DNA from: Bacteroidaceae bacterium
GTDB lineage: Bacteria; Bacteroidota; Bacteroidia; Bacteroidales; Bacteroidaceae
DNA length: 64,000 nt
NCBI GenBank assembly: GCA_017465905.1
Contig: JAFTVE010000012.1
Coordinates: 1 to 64,000, forward strand
Direction of reading: 5' to 3'
Position numbers and translations under genes: made by a program. This document shows positions 26,744 to 35,677 of the stretch, one piece after another (position 1 is the stretch's first letter; each line of letters begins with the position of its first letter). Under the pieces are notes generated by a model. It had not been told where the DNA came from, searched no databases, and saw only the letters and a list, made by a program, of their open reading frames with translations.

Positions 26744-27601
26744 ATGGAAGACTGTGGATATGGCGTTCGCCTACTTACCTCATTCGATGCGGTTACCGAC
26801 CATCCCGTCGAGGTCGACTACTTTGCCATGTCGCTCTGCACTAGCGGCACAGCATCGGTGACTGTCAATCTGGATAAATACAGTATTAAGTCCAGCGATA
26901 TGCTGTTCTTCGCGCCCAACGACTTCGTCCACATCGAAGCTGCGACCGTCGACTTCGCCATGAAGCAGATCTATGTCACCAGTGTAGACCTCATCCGCGA
27001 GGCTGCCACACATATACTCTCCTTCATCAAGGACGTAGACTCCTCGCGCACCTTCTTCATCAGGGAGAGGGAGAGCTACAGCAAGGGCGAGCGGATTATG
27101 GCCGACTTCTGCACCATATATGACTTCCTCTCCCTGGTGCTTGCCAACGAGAACTCCACCAGCAAATATGAGCAGGGCGTATGCATCTTCCGTTGCCTGC
27201 TGCTGGCCCTGCGCGACAAGATCTCGGCACGCTACAGGCAGGGCATCACAGAGTCCGTAAGCAGCGCATTGGGCTACTTCAACCGCTTTGTCATACTGCT
27301 GAGCGAGCACTGCAAAGAGCACCACGAGGTAAGCTACTATGCCGGCGAGCTGCACGTGACAGCCCAGTACTTGGGGCGCATCTGCCGTAAGTATGACGGG
27401 CGCGGTGCCAAGGAAATCATCACCGACACGCTGATACTGCAGATGAAATCGACCATCAAGAACACCGAAAAGTCGCTGAAGGAGATAAGCTACGAATACA
27501 ACTTCCCCAACTTCTCCTTCATGAGCCGCTTCTTCCGCCGCTACGTGGGCATCACCCCCTCGGAGTTTCGCGCGAGGTACCGTGAGGGGAAGGACAGTTG
27601 A
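26744..27601 (+). CDS. AraC family transcriptional regulator
   Basis: This 285-residue regulator has an N-terminal cupin-like sensing part and a C-terminal AraC/XylS double helix-turn-helix (about 190-280), ending with the LKEISYEYNFPNFSFMSRFF pattern and YVGITPSEFR. It is divergent from the polyene-type operon with 216 bases between starts and convergent with the efflux operon. It is a good candidate regulator of either. The ligand is unknown. Confidence 0.9.
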   Translation: MEDCGYGVRLLTSFDAVTDHPVEVDYFAMSLCTSGTASVTVNLDKYSIKSSDMLFFAPNDFVHIEAATVDFAMKQIYVTSVDLIREAATHILSFIKDVDSSRTFFIRERESYSKGERIMADFCTIYDFLSLVLANENSTSKYEQGVCIFRCLLLALRDKISARYRQGITESVSSALGYFNRFVILLSEHCKEHHEVSYYAGELHVTAQYLGRICRKYDGRGAKEIITDTLILQMKSTIKNTEKSLKEISYEYNFPNFSFMSRFFRRYVGITPSEFRARYREGKDS

Positions 27602-27638
27602 TAATTATGATACTTTGTATCAAGATTGTCAATTAGCC

Positions 27639-29204
27639 TCATCGCTGCCGCCTGAGCATGCCATATACCTGCACCAGGGTGGGGTAGGTGCGGCGGATGT
27701 TGTGCTTGAAGTGTGCCATCGTGATGAGCAGCAAGGTGATGATGCCGATGACGGTAGCCAGGCCGAAGAGGTCGCGCAGGCTCACGAGCATGGCGCTCTG
27801 ACTGACGGCGTGGGCAGCCTCACCAAATGTATCGACGTGGCTCATGGCAGTGGGGCTATACTGCGAGCCGAGCAGTGCCATCTGCTCGCTCATGCTTCCC
27901 TTGAACAGATGTCCGAAGATGGCTGCACCCATGGCCGAACCGCACCCGATGCGCACGAAACCAAGGATGGTGAGCACCTGGAAACGGTGGGCGAAGGGTA
28001 CGACACCCTCGATATAGGTGGTGAGCACCACGAATACCATCACGTGGCCCATGCCATAGAGCAGGGCGGGGAGGTAGAAGGCCTCGACGGGTGTGTGGGG
28101 CGACACGAGCGTGAAGAGCAACGCTTCATACATCGTCAGCAGCAGGAAGGAGAGGAAGGTGAGCCGCTTCCAGCCCCACCCGAGGTGCTCGATGCATTGG
28201 GTACTCACGATGCCGCCAAAGATGACACCTATCAGGGCCGAGAGGCGTATGCCGGTGGTATTGACCGCCGAGAAGTGGAGCACCTCGCCCGTGAGGATAT
28301 GCTGCAGCACGCTCTCGGTAGACATCATCACACAGGCTACGAGGAAGAGCACCACTACCTGCAGCAGGTTGTGGTAGCGGAACGCGGCAAAGGGAAGGTA
28401 GGGATGGCGGTCCCGCTGCATGCGCCACAGGTTGCACCCCAGGGTGATGAGAATGATGCCTATGGCCAGGTGCATGTAGGGCGAGTGTAGCCAGTCGAGG
28501 TAGCTGCCATAGACGAAGATGAAGGCGAAAGCCAGCAGCATTACGCTCCACAGCAGTAGCCCCATCCATCCTATACCGAGAAGGGGCTGGGGCGGCATGG
28601 CGCGGAAGTTGCGCATGCAGGTGAGGGCCAGCAGGGCGAGCAGGAGCAGTGCCCCGATGGAAAGGTAGTTGACATACTGCCACGGCATGGCATGGGTGAT
28701 GTGGGCACTGACGATACCCGACAGTTCGATGCTGCCGAAGACGATGGTGAACACCAGCGAGAGGAAGGGGGCAAAGTTGTAGCGCGGAGCCACCTTGAGC
28801 ATCACCGAGGAGAACACCTCGAACGAGCCCCACAGCTTGAGCATGCCGAAGAGGAGCGACAGGGCTACCATGAGCGGCACAAACCGTATGTGCAGGCAGA
28901 TGGCGCTGAGGGTGGCCATCCCCAGGGTGCAGGTGAGCAGTATCTGGCGGGTGGTGAAGCGAAACTTCAGGCGGAAGAGCAGCGGGAAGGTCATGGTGAC
29001 ACCTATCATACCGGCAAAGCCACACATGAGGATGTCCTCGGAGAGGAGCGAGAGGTCGCTGCTGATCTGTGTGGAGAGGCCCATGAAGACGGCGTCGCTC
29101 ATCTGAAACACGATGGGGTATATCAGGATGAGCCAGAAACGCCACCCCTCGGGCACGAAGTCGCGAAACATGGGGAGGGCAAAGCCTCCTTGTTGGTGGG
29201 TCAT
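27639..29204 (-). CDS. MFS multidrug transporter (EmrB/DHA2-like)
   Basis: This 521-residue membrane protein has about 14 hydrophobic segments and forms the inner-membrane pump of a tripartite efflux system with the HlyD- and TolC-like proteins encoded upstream on the same strand. The N-terminus begins with a helix-rich RFWLILIYPIVFQM stretch. The substrate is unknown; neighbouring position suggests it could relate to the polyene cluster, but this is inference. The gap to the HlyD gene holds a repeated hairpin element. Confidence 0.88.
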   Translation of the reverse strand: MTHQQGGFALPMFRDFVPEGWRFWLILIYPIVFQMSDAVFMGLSTQISSDLSLLSEDILMCGFAGMIGVTMTFPLLFRLKFRFTTRQILLTCTLGMATLSAICLHIRFVPLMVALSLLFGMLKLWGSFEVFSSVMLKVAPRYNFAPFLSLVFTIVFGSIELSGIVSAHITHAMPWQYVNYLSIGALLLLALLALTCMRNFRAMPPQPLLGIGWMGLLLWSVMLLAFAFIFVYGSYLDWLHSPYMHLAIGIILITLGCNLWRMQRDRHPYLPFAAFRYHNLLQVVVLFLVACVMMSTESVLQHILTGEVLHFSAVNTTGIRLSALIGVIFGGIVSTQCIEHLGWGWKRLTFLSFLLLTMYEALLFTLVSPHTPVEAFYLPALLYGMGHVMVFVVLTTYIEGVVPFAHRFQVLTILGFVRIGCGSAMGAAIFGHLFKGSMSEQMALLGSQYSPTAMSHVDTFGEAAHAVSQSAMLVSLRDLFGLATVIGIITLLLITMAHFKHNIRRTYPTLVQVYGMLRRQR

Positions 29205-29233
29205 AGTGTTGGTGGTTATTTTTGAATTATTTT

Positions 29234-29390
29234 TGTAGTTAAAGGTAGTTAAAGGGAAGAGGTACTTTTAGGAGTCAGGAGTTAAAGGGAGTTATCGCTT
29301 CGCTCAGGAGATAAAGGCCATTAGCTCTTTCGCGCGTTATAACATTCGGCCTTTATCTCCCTTTCACTCCTTTATCTCCCATATCTCCTA
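29234..29390. repeat. Hairpin repeat, copy 1 (between MFS and hlyD genes)
   Basis: This block of about 155 bases is nearly identical to 30490-30648. Its core is a perfect 13-bp stem GGAGATAAAGGCC (29307-29319) and its complement (29348-29360). Further TTAAAGGGAG arms lie outside it. Confidence 0.85.
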
Positions 29391-29427
29391 ATTGAAATCC
29401 GTGTAATCTGTGGTCTAAGAAAGAAGG

Positions 29428-30459
29428 TTACTTCAACTCACACTCCACGTTCAGTCCGCTGCGCAGAAGCGCCATGTCGGCAGGGCTATTGGTGTTGTCG
29501 AAGACAATTTTCACCGGAATGCGCTGCTCCACCTTGACGAAGTTGCCCGCCGAGTTGTCCTGCGGCACCAGGGCATACTGTGCTCCCGTGGCGTTTGATA
29601 TAGAGGCTACTGTGCCCGTGTACTCCTTGTCGGGGATGGCATCGACACGGATGCTCACCTTGGCACCGGGGGTGATGTGCTTGAGCTGCTTCTCGCGGTA
29701 GTTGGCTATCACCCAGTGCTCGCTGTCGTCGACGATGGAGAAGAGGGTGCGACCGGGCTGCACCAGTTCGCCCTGCTGCACATCGATGCGCGAGGTGTGT
29801 CCATCACAGGGGGCGAGTATCACGGTGCGCGAGAGGTTCACCTTGGCCAGCTCCAAAGCGGCTTGAGCGGCTTGGATGGATGCCTCCGACTGGTCGAGCC
29901 GCTGTGTCTGCTCCGACTTCACCAGGCGCGTGCTCTGCTGCTGCCTACGCATGGTCTCATACTTGGCCTTCATCGAGAGGTAGTGGGTCTCTACAGCATC
30001 AAACTCCTGACGTGTCACCGCCTCCTTGGCCAGCAGCTGCTGGTAGCGCTTGTAGTTGCTCTCGGCCAATGCCATATTGGCGCGTATCTCCTCCATGGCA
30101 GCGTCCGACACGGCGATGTTGCTTTCGGTAGTCTGTATCGAGGTTCCTTGAGCCGTGCGGTTGACGAGTGCGTTCTGGTAGCCCGCCTCGGCTTGTGCCA
30201 CGTGGAGGCGATATTCGGTGTCCTCGATGATGAGCAGCGTGTCGCCCTTGCGCACGTGGGTGTAGTCGTCGGTGCGCACCTCGGCCACGAAGCCCTGTAC
30301 CTTGGGTGTGATGGCTACCATGTGTTGGCGCACCTGTGCATTGTCGGTGAAGGTGGTGCTGCTGAGGTGGATAAACTTGCCGCAAACCCAGATGAGGCCG
30401 CAGGCTATGAAGGCAAGGATAAGGGTGTTGCCTATGATCTTCTGTTGTTTCTTGTTCAT
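29428..30459 (-). CDS. HlyD/EmrA family membrane fusion protein
   Basis: This 343-residue periplasmic adaptor has one N-terminal membrane helix (about 10-30), a biotinyl-lipoyl-like domain split by a long coiled coil (about 95-210), and a beta-barrel domain with the LAPCDGHTSRIDVQQGELV stretch. It joins the MFS pump to the TolC-like channel. It lies between two copies of the hairpin repeat. Confidence 0.92.
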   Translation of the reverse strand: MNKKQQKIIGNTLILAFIACGLIWVCGKFIHLSSTTFTDNAQVRQHMVAITPKVQGFVAEVRTDDYTHVRKGDTLLIIEDTEYRLHVAQAEAGYQNALVNRTAQGTSIQTTESNIAVSDAAMEEIRANMALAESNYKRYQQLLAKEAVTRQEFDAVETHYLSMKAKYETMRRQQQSTRLVKSEQTQRLDQSEASIQAAQAALELAKVNLSRTVILAPCDGHTSRIDVQQGELVQPGRTLFSIVDDSEHWVIANYREKQLKHITPGAKVSIRVDAIPDKEYTGTVASISNATGAQYALVPQDNSAGNFVKVEQRIPVKIVFDNTNSPADMALLRSGLNVECELK

Positions 30460-30489
30460 ATTGTTGATGATGTTTGTTCTATTTTTTTC

Positions 30490-30648
30490 TTGTAGTTATA
30501 GGGAGTTAAAGGGAGGAGTACTTCTTGGGAGTCAGGAGTTAAAGGGAGTTATCGCTTCGCTCAGGAGATAAAGGCCATTAGCTCTTTCGCGCGTTATAAC
30601 ATTCGGCCTTTATCTCCCTTTACCTCCTTCTAACTTCCTTTATCTCCT
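30490..30648. repeat. Hairpin repeat, copy 2 (between hlyD and tolC genes)
   Basis: This is the second copy of the element at 29234-29390. The 13-bp core stem is at 30564-30576 and 30605-30617, with the same loop sequence (GCTCTTTCGCGCGTTATAAC). Confidence 0.85.
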
Positions 30649-30675
30649 AAATAGCTATCTCCCGAATAACCTAAT

Positions 30676-31989
30676 TTACAGCTCTCCGCATACAAAGCGT
30701 AGTTTATAGTAGCAGAATGCTTGGTTTGCATGGGCATTCTTGAGCTCCAGCTCGGCAGCGAGCACAGCGTTGGAGGCATCGAGCATATCGGTCAGCAGCG
30801 CTAGGTCGTTGTCGTAACGGTTGGCCGTAATGCGATAGTTCTCCCGTGCCAACTCTACGCTCTTGGTGCGTATGGCTACCTCGTTGCAAGCCTCTTGCAG
30901 GCGTATGTAAGCCTCCTCCACGGCATTCGTCAGCTGCTCCTCTACATGGGTAGTCTGGCTGATGCTCTGCAGAGTGCCGAGGCGTGCTGCACGCACCTTG
31001 TCGCCATTCTTGTAGAGTGCGCTCAGGTTGTAGCTGATGCCTACGCCCACAGCCCAGTAGTTGAAGTTCTTGTTGAGCACGGGCACCTCTATGGTGACGG
31101 GCCCATCGAGATGCTCTTGTGCAAAGAGGACTACGCGGGGCAGCTTGTCGGCTTGTGCCACGCGCTCCTTCAGACGACCCATTTCCACGAGGGTCTCCAT
31201 CTGCTGCAGGTCGGGAGAGTTGGTCATTGCCCTGTCTATCACGTCGCCCAGCACCTCCTGCTGCGGTGTCATCTCCGGTATGCAAGGCGCGATGACGATG
31301 CTCGCTGCCGAGTCGCTATCCATGTCGAGCGCTGTGAGCAACTGTCTGTTGTAGATGTCGCAACTGTTGGCGATGCGCTGGCGCTGCAACCTCATGTTCT
31401 CCAGCAGCAGCTCGTAGCGGGTGAGCGCATTTTGTAGCACTATGCCCTGCGCCTGCTTGGCTGCCAGCTGCTCCACCACCTTCTCGGTGAGGCGTATGTT
31501 CTCGTCGTACACCCCTACCTGGTTTTGTGCCTTGTAGAGGTTGAGGAAGTCGCCAAGCAGACGGAAGTGCACCTGCTGACGGCTCTTCTCATAGTCCAGT
31601 TCGCTCATGCGCTTGCCTTGGCGAGTGAGTGCGATGCCATTGTTTACCGCTCCGCCGGCATAGATCACTTGGTTGACGCTGAGGGCGAAGTTGGCTCCGA
31701 AGTGGGGTATCTCTACCGCCATGCCGTCTGAGAAGTCGCGCTCCCATACATAGCCATTGCCCAGGTAGCTGGCCGATAGTGATACATTGATGTCGGGCAG
31801 GCGCGATGCCTCGGCAGCCTGCAGCTCCTTGTCTGCCGCCTCTACACCGATACGCTTGGCGTGCAGACTCTCTTCGGTGCTGTCGGCGATGGCAAACAGG
31901 GCGTCGGGTGTAAGCTCCCGGATGCTCTGAGCCGCGATGTCGGTGGCCATGGCAAGTGCCAGCATGAAGATAAGATTCTTTCGTTTCAT
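30676..31989 (-). CDS. TolC family outer membrane efflux protein
   Basis: This 437-residue protein has a signal peptide (MKRKNLIFMLALAMATDIAAQ) and two tandem TolC/OEP repeats rich in long helices and coiled coils. It is the outer-membrane duct for the HlyD and MFS partners that follow it. It is the first gene of the operon, with a long untranslated leader of about 300 bases. Confidence 0.92.
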   Translation of the reverse strand: MKRKNLIFMLALAMATDIAAQSIRELTPDALFAIADSTEESLHAKRIGVEAADKELQAAEASRLPDINVSLSASYLGNGYVWERDFSDGMAVEIPHFGANFALSVNQVIYAGGAVNNGIALTRQGKRMSELDYEKSRQQVHFRLLGDFLNLYKAQNQVGVYDENIRLTEKVVEQLAAKQAQGIVLQNALTRYELLLENMRLQRQRIANSCDIYNRQLLTALDMDSDSAASIVIAPCIPEMTPQQEVLGDVIDRAMTNSPDLQQMETLVEMGRLKERVAQADKLPRVVLFAQEHLDGPVTIEVPVLNKNFNYWAVGVGISYNLSALYKNGDKVRAARLGTLQSISQTTHVEEQLTNAVEEAYIRLQEACNEVAIRTKSVELARENYRITANRYDNDLALLTDMLDASNAVLAAELELKNAHANQAFCYYKLRFVCGEL

Positions 31990-32296
31990 ACAATAAAATG
32001 GTTATAGTTGTTGATTGCTTGATATGCATTGCATCATCCCTGCGCTGCTGGGTATACAGCAGCGGTCGATGGCCATGTATCTGTAGCATTTGCTGACAGA
32101 TACGAGCGCCACAGTGGCATACCGCATCACGGCACGTCACTTCGGAGTGTAGGGATAAAGGATATTGTTATAGGAATTTGTTTCTAAGCTTCATCGTTGT
32201 ACGTTATTAGTTAATAATGACTAACTTAAAGCTGAAACTGGACTTACGTGCAGACGTTGCACAACGCGTTAATTATACGCTCAAGTAGTGTAAAAT
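31990..32296 (-). promoter_or_regulatory. Structured leader of the tolC-hlyD-MFS operon
   Basis: The stretch between the predicted transcript start (about 32296) and the tolC ATG holds three inverted repeats: GTATCTGT with its complement (32077-32084 and 32096-32103), CGCTGCTG with its complement (32043-32050 and 32057-32064), and GCCACAGTGGC (32108-32118). A GTG-started frame opens at 32140 and encodes a Cys-rich start (VTCRDAVCHCGARIC), but runs out of frame into tolC, so its translation is doubtful. No named riboswitch is recognised. Confidence 0.45.
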
Positions 32297-32302
32297 CGCC
32301 TA

Positions 32303-32334
32303 CAAAATTAGTGCAAACCGAACGGAAATGCAAA
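32303..32334 (-). promoter_or_regulatory. Promoter module of the tolC operon
   Basis: On the minus strand TTTG (32331-32334) and TAATTTTG (32303-32310) are separated by exactly 20 bases. The spacer belongs to the conserved module also seen before gyrB and the S41 gene. Confidence 0.8.
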
Positions 32335-32370
32335 TTTTTTTGCGATTTCCTGAGGTGCCGCCTAATTTCT

Positions 32371-32421
32371 GTCTATGCCCAGCATAGACTAAAATTAGTG
32401 GAAGGTGAACGGAAATGCAAT
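32371..32421 (-). promoter_or_regulatory. Second, degenerate promoter module plus 8-bp dyad
   Basis: A diverged copy of the same module lies at 32390-32421 (TAATTTTA and ATTG with 20-base spacing). Between the two copies is a perfect dyad, GTCTATGC cca GCATAGAC (32371-32389), a likely operator. Nothing else is recognised in 32422-32590. Confidence 0.55.
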
Positions 32422-32590
32422 TTTTTTTTGCGATTTTACCTGGCGAGAAAGTATGTCGAATGAATAAAGCGTCAACTACTCATTTAAGAAAGTTTAACTT
32501 TCTATAATCCGCAGAGAAATAGTGAATTACGTGCGCTATACAGTGCGTTTTGTAGTCATGCGTAGGGTCACAAGCGAGCGATTTTTTGCT

Positions 32591-32598
32591 TATTTTTG
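32591..32598 (+). promoter_or_regulatory. -7 box for the 103-residue protein gene
   Basis: TATTTTTG fits the -7 consensus and lies 28 bases before the start codon. There is no clear -33 box. Confidence 0.5.
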
Positions 32599-32626
32599 CT
32601 ATGGAAAAATGTAAACTTTACTATTT

Positions 32627-32938
32627 ATGTCAAAAGGAGCACAAACAATGATGGCCAAGGCCGAGAGCCTGGCCGAGGGTATGCTGAGAAACCTCAGCAA
32701 GGTACAATCTTTAGGATTCGGCAACGCCGACATCGAGCGCTTGAGAGAGGGTGTGAAGACCCTCGCCGCCACCGACAGCGCTGTGGAAGAGGCTGCAGCT
32801 GCACTCTCGGAGCTGCGCCGCACAAACAATGACACGATGAGCCGCCTCAACGACGATGTGGTGAACATCAAGAAGGCCATCAAGAGCCATTACGATAAGA
32901 TGGAGTGGCCCGACTTCGGCATTGCCGACAAGCAGTAA
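32627..32938 (+). CDS. Small helical protein of unknown function
   Basis: This 103-residue protein is predicted to be almost entirely helical, with heptad-like spacing (AVEEAAAALSELRRTNNDTM) and no signal peptide or membrane segment. I do not recognise the family. It has its own -7 box upstream and a strong terminator downstream, so it is a single-gene unit next to the sigma factor operon. Charged ends and the MSKGAQTMMAKAESLAEGM start give no clue to function. Confidence 0.7.
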   Translation: MSKGAQTMMAKAESLAEGMLRNLSKVQSLGFGNADIERLREGVKTLAATDSAVEEAAAALSELRRTNNDTMSRLNDDVVNIKKAIKSHYDKMEWPDFGIADKQ

Positions 32939-32961
32939 TGCCTACCAGCAACGTTAAGGAG

Positions 32962-32993
32962 TTCCCCGAAAACGCCACGGCGCTTTCGGGGAA
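32962..32993 (+). terminator. Terminator after the 103-residue protein gene
   Basis: Arms TTCCCCGAAA (32962-32971) and TTTCGGGGAA (32984-32993) form a perfect 10-bp stem, followed by TATTATTAT. Confidence 0.85.
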
Positions 32994-33072
32994 TATTATT
33001 ATCATTATCCTTCGTTGATGCGATATTTTTTCTCATTCGTGCAATGTTTTCCTATTTCTCGTGTATATAAGT

Positions 33073-33657
33073 ATGAGAACCGACACTTACGGGATGGAAA
33101 AGGAAACGCAGACACTCATACAAGCTCTTTGCAGGCAAGATGGACAGGCACAGCGTCGTGTGCTCCAGCTCTATGGCACGATGGTTTTCAGGCAGGTAGC
33201 CCGTATCGTCACCTGTCAGGAAGATGCCGAGGAGGTGTATCAGGATGTATTCGTCAAGGTGTTCCGCAACATCCAGTCGTACGACAGCAGGCAAGCCTCG
33301 CTCGCCACTTGGATGAGCCGCATCGCCTACAATGAGTCGCTGAACTTTGTGCGGCGTGCCCCACAACCGGTAATCTATGTTGATGACCGCGATGTAGACC
33401 TGGAGAGCATTCAGGACGAAGCGTCGGCCCAAGTATTCCAACAGCAGGACGAAGCGACGATACAGCTGATAGAGCGCGCTCTCGACTACCTGCCACCCGA
33501 GGAACTGGCTCTCATTACCATGTTCTACTTTGACGACATGAGCCTCAAGGACATTGCCTATACCACCGACTCCACTCCGTCGACCGTGGCTTCGCGACTG
33601 AGCCGCACGAGACGTAAATTATATAGAATCATTCAATCATTCGACTATGAACAATAA
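33073..33657 (+). CDS. ECF sigma-70 factor
   Basis: This protein of about 194 residues has sigma region 2 (DAEEVYQDVFVKVFRN and the TWMSRIAYNESLNFVRR helix) and region 4 (LPPEELALITMFYFDDMSLKDIA with the helix-turn-helix TPSTVASRLSRTRRKL). It is of the extracytoplasmic-function type. Starts at 33073 and 33094 are both possible, and a GTG at 33061 is in frame. The stop overlaps the next gene by 11 bases. Confidence 0.93.
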   Translation: MRTDTYGMEKETQTLIQALCRQDGQAQRRVLQLYGTMVFRQVARIVTCQEDAEEVYQDVFVKVFRNIQSYDSRQASLATWMSRIAYNESLNFVRRAPQPVIYVDDRDVDLESIQDEASAQVFQQQDEATIQLIERALDYLPPEELALITMFYFDDMSLKDIAYTTDSTPSTVASRLSRTRRKLYRIIQSFDYEQ

Positions 33658-34345
33658 CATCCCTGACACTCAGCCTAAGGACGCAGGATTGCGCGAAGCA
33701 GTAGCCCGCCGAGTCCGCAGATGTCCGCAGATGCCTGCCGGCCTCAATGAGCAGCTGATGGAGCGCGTAGAAGAGATGCAGCCCCAACACTCTTCGACCC
33801 CGCATCGCTGGATGTGGCCGTCAGTTGCCGCTTGCATAGTGGCAGCGCTTATCGTAGGTCACTCTTTGCTTGGCGGCAGTAGTGAGGTTGCACCCACAGC
33901 TTCGATGCAGGGTACTCAGGTAATCTATGCCTCAACCACCGATACCGCCTACAAAAGCCCTGCCTTCGTGGATGAGTTCATCGCAAGGTTGGCGGCCAAC
34001 TATGGTATAGAGCAGGAGCCAATGGATAGCGTCTCTGCGCTGGATGCCAATACCGCCAGCTTCACCTACGTTTTTCCCGACAGAAAGAGGATCGATGTCT
34101 TCGGTCGTCTGCTTCAAGTTGCTTGCTGGTACGACAACAATAGTCCCGGCTACCAGCTCCATATATCGCAGACGCAGTTTGTCTTCGAGCTGCAGGATAT
34201 ACGCGAAGGGCGCAGGTATATGTGGTTTGCCGAGAAGATAGGTGGCAACACCTTTCTCTATGGTGTGAACGCACCATTTGGTGCCACCCTCTCACTTACT
34301 GGCTATACAAATGCCAAGGCTAATTATTATTATTATACTTTTTAA
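33647..34345 (+). CDS. Probable membrane anti-sigma factor
   Basis: This 232-residue protein has a cytoplasmic N-terminus of about 55 residues, one membrane helix (about 57-75, WPSVAACIVAALIVGHSLL), and an extracytoplasmic part. It overlaps the sigma factor gene by 11 bases. The layout and context suggest an anti-sigma factor, but I see no zinc-binding HxxxCxxC motif, so the assignment rests on context. The following gene starts 12 bases later. Confidence 0.6.
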   Translation: MNNNIPDTQPKDAGLREAVARRVRRCPQMPAGLNEQLMERVEEMQPQHSSTPHRWMWPSVAACIVAALIVGHSLLGGSSEVAPTASMQGTQVIYASTTDTAYKSPAFVDEFIARLAANYGIEQEPMDSVSALDANTASFTYVFPDRKRIDVFGRLLQVACWYDNNSPGYQLHISQTQFVFELQDIREGRRYMWFAEKIGGNTFLYGVNAPFGATLSLTGYTNAKANYYYYTF

Positions 34346-34357
34346 TCTATAGTAGTT

Positions 34358-35494
34358 ATGGAAACAAGAACAAACAGAATCGTATTGCTTTGCCTCGTTG
34401 CACTGATTGGTGTTACAGCACAAGCACAAAAGAAAGATGCTAAAGTCCTTGCTAGCAGCAAAGGCGTGTATTTAGTAGGTGCTCCAAATGCGGAATTGGA
34501 TGAAGAAACAGGCATGAAAACTGTTGTATGGCACAAAACTGAGGATCGTAACAAACAAACTGAAACCCTTTGGGCTGAAACTGTGCCTACGGCAGAAAAT
34601 TTTAATGTTACTTTGCCCAAATGGATTAAGGACGGATTGACTTCATTGGGTTGGGAACTGACAGAAGAGGGCAAATATACCGTATTGCACTGCTATTTCC
34701 AAATGCCGGCAGACGTATTGAAGAACTTTTGGCTGGCTTCAGATGAGACAGGAATAGTGGATAAGAAAACGGGAATACACTATCGCGCAATCCGGTCTGT
34801 ACCCGACTGCTGGGGAAAGTACTTTGCGGTAAAAGCTTCGAAGGGCTCCATGCTCGATTTTCAGATATATTTCCCTAAACTTCCTGTAGAGACAACCGAG
34901 ATTGCTATCTATGGTGTACCCAATTGGCAGATGCGTGGTCGCAACATAAAACTGAAAAGAGCGAAAGAAGGAAATCCTTCATACGATGTCCTCCCAACAT
35001 TCCATACGCCCCGACTTGTAAAGGAAGAAGGAAAATACCACAAGGATGACGCCGACACATGGGTAGTCTATACCGATGCTCATTTGATAAAACCAGTAAA
35101 AGAGGGTACTATGGCACTTTGGCGTACTTCAGAGGCTACTTACTTGGCCTATGCCAAAGAACAAAACTGGATGCGCGAATATTTCGGAGTACATTCAGGT
35201 ACAGTACTTGTGGATGAATCAGGCAATAGATACAAGCTCAAGGAACTGGTAGGACTTCCGATTGATCGCAATTTCTGGATGGAAGGCTACTCAGGCGACT
35301 ATTTTGCACTCGTGTATGTATTTGAACCATTACCGTTGAATGTAGAGACGATATCATTTATGGAACCTGACGGCGAGCCATTCAAGGCGTGGGGAGCAAA
35401 CTGGGAAGGTCAAGCTGCTACGGGCCTCGATGTGGAAGACTTGAGACAAAACCAGTCGTTATTCGAATATAATAAGCGTAAGATTTTCAAATAG
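34358..35494 (+). CDS. Secreted protein with internal duplication, unknown function
   Basis: This 378-residue protein has a signal peptide (RIVLLCLVALIGVTAQAQ). The mature part holds two related halves: the stretch around YRAIRSVPDCWGKYFAV (about 145-195) aligns loosely with YKLKELVGLPIDRNFWM (about 290-340), each followed by a LP(V/L)(E/N)xET strand. I do not recognise the domain. Codons are more AT-rich than in the sigma factor gene. It probably belongs to the sigma/anti-sigma transcript and ends at a strong terminator. Confidence 0.75.
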   Translation: METRTNRIVLLCLVALIGVTAQAQKKDAKVLASSKGVYLVGAPNAELDEETGMKTVVWHKTEDRNKQTETLWAETVPTAENFNVTLPKWIKDGLTSLGWELTEEGKYTVLHCYFQMPADVLKNFWLASDETGIVDKKTGIHYRAIRSVPDCWGKYFAVKASKGSMLDFQIYFPKLPVETTEIAIYGVPNWQMRGRNIKLKRAKEGNPSYDVLPTFHTPRLVKEEGKYHKDDADTWVVYTDAHLIKPVKEGTMALWRTSEATYLAYAKEQNWMREYFGVHSGTVLVDESGNRYKLKELVGLPIDRNFWMEGYSGDYFALVYVFEPLPLNVETISFMEPDGEPFKAWGANWEGQAATGLDVEDLRQNQSLFEYNKRKIFK

Positions 35495-35528
35495 AATTTT
35501 AAAGTATTAAAGTTATGGTCAGACCAAT

Positions 35529-35564
35529 CCGCGCCGGGGCTGTGAAGTTCCGGTGTGGTTTTTT
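35529..35564 (+). terminator. Terminator of the sigma factor operon
   Basis: Arms CCGCGCCGG (35529-35537) and CCGGTGTGG (35550-35558) pair over 9 bp, including two G-U pairs, and are followed by six T. Confidence 0.8.
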
Positions 35565-35581
35565 ATCATGATTTTGCGATT

Positions 35582-35601
35582 CATAAACTGTACTTATTTT
35601 T
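35582..35601. repeat. 20-bp direct repeat, left of transposase
   Basis: CATAAACTGTACTTATTTTT is identical to 36798-36817 on the other side of the transposase gene. Extra partial copies of ATAAACTGTAC precede the right copy. Confidence 0.85.
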
Positions 35602-35677
35602 GCTCTATTGCTCTATTCTGATAGTATTGTAAGAATAATTTACTATCTTCGCAGCAGTAACAATATGCAGGCAAGCG

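Noticed and set aside
28126-29145. Long antisense-type frame (339 codons, His/Pro-rich) within the MFS gene
   Set aside because: Composition is typical of an out-of-frame reading of a membrane protein gene.
31589-32140. GTG-started 183-codon frame with Cys-rich start
   Set aside because: It overlaps tolC by 400 bases out of frame, so it cannot be kept as a gene; only the overlap with the leader hairpins is noted.
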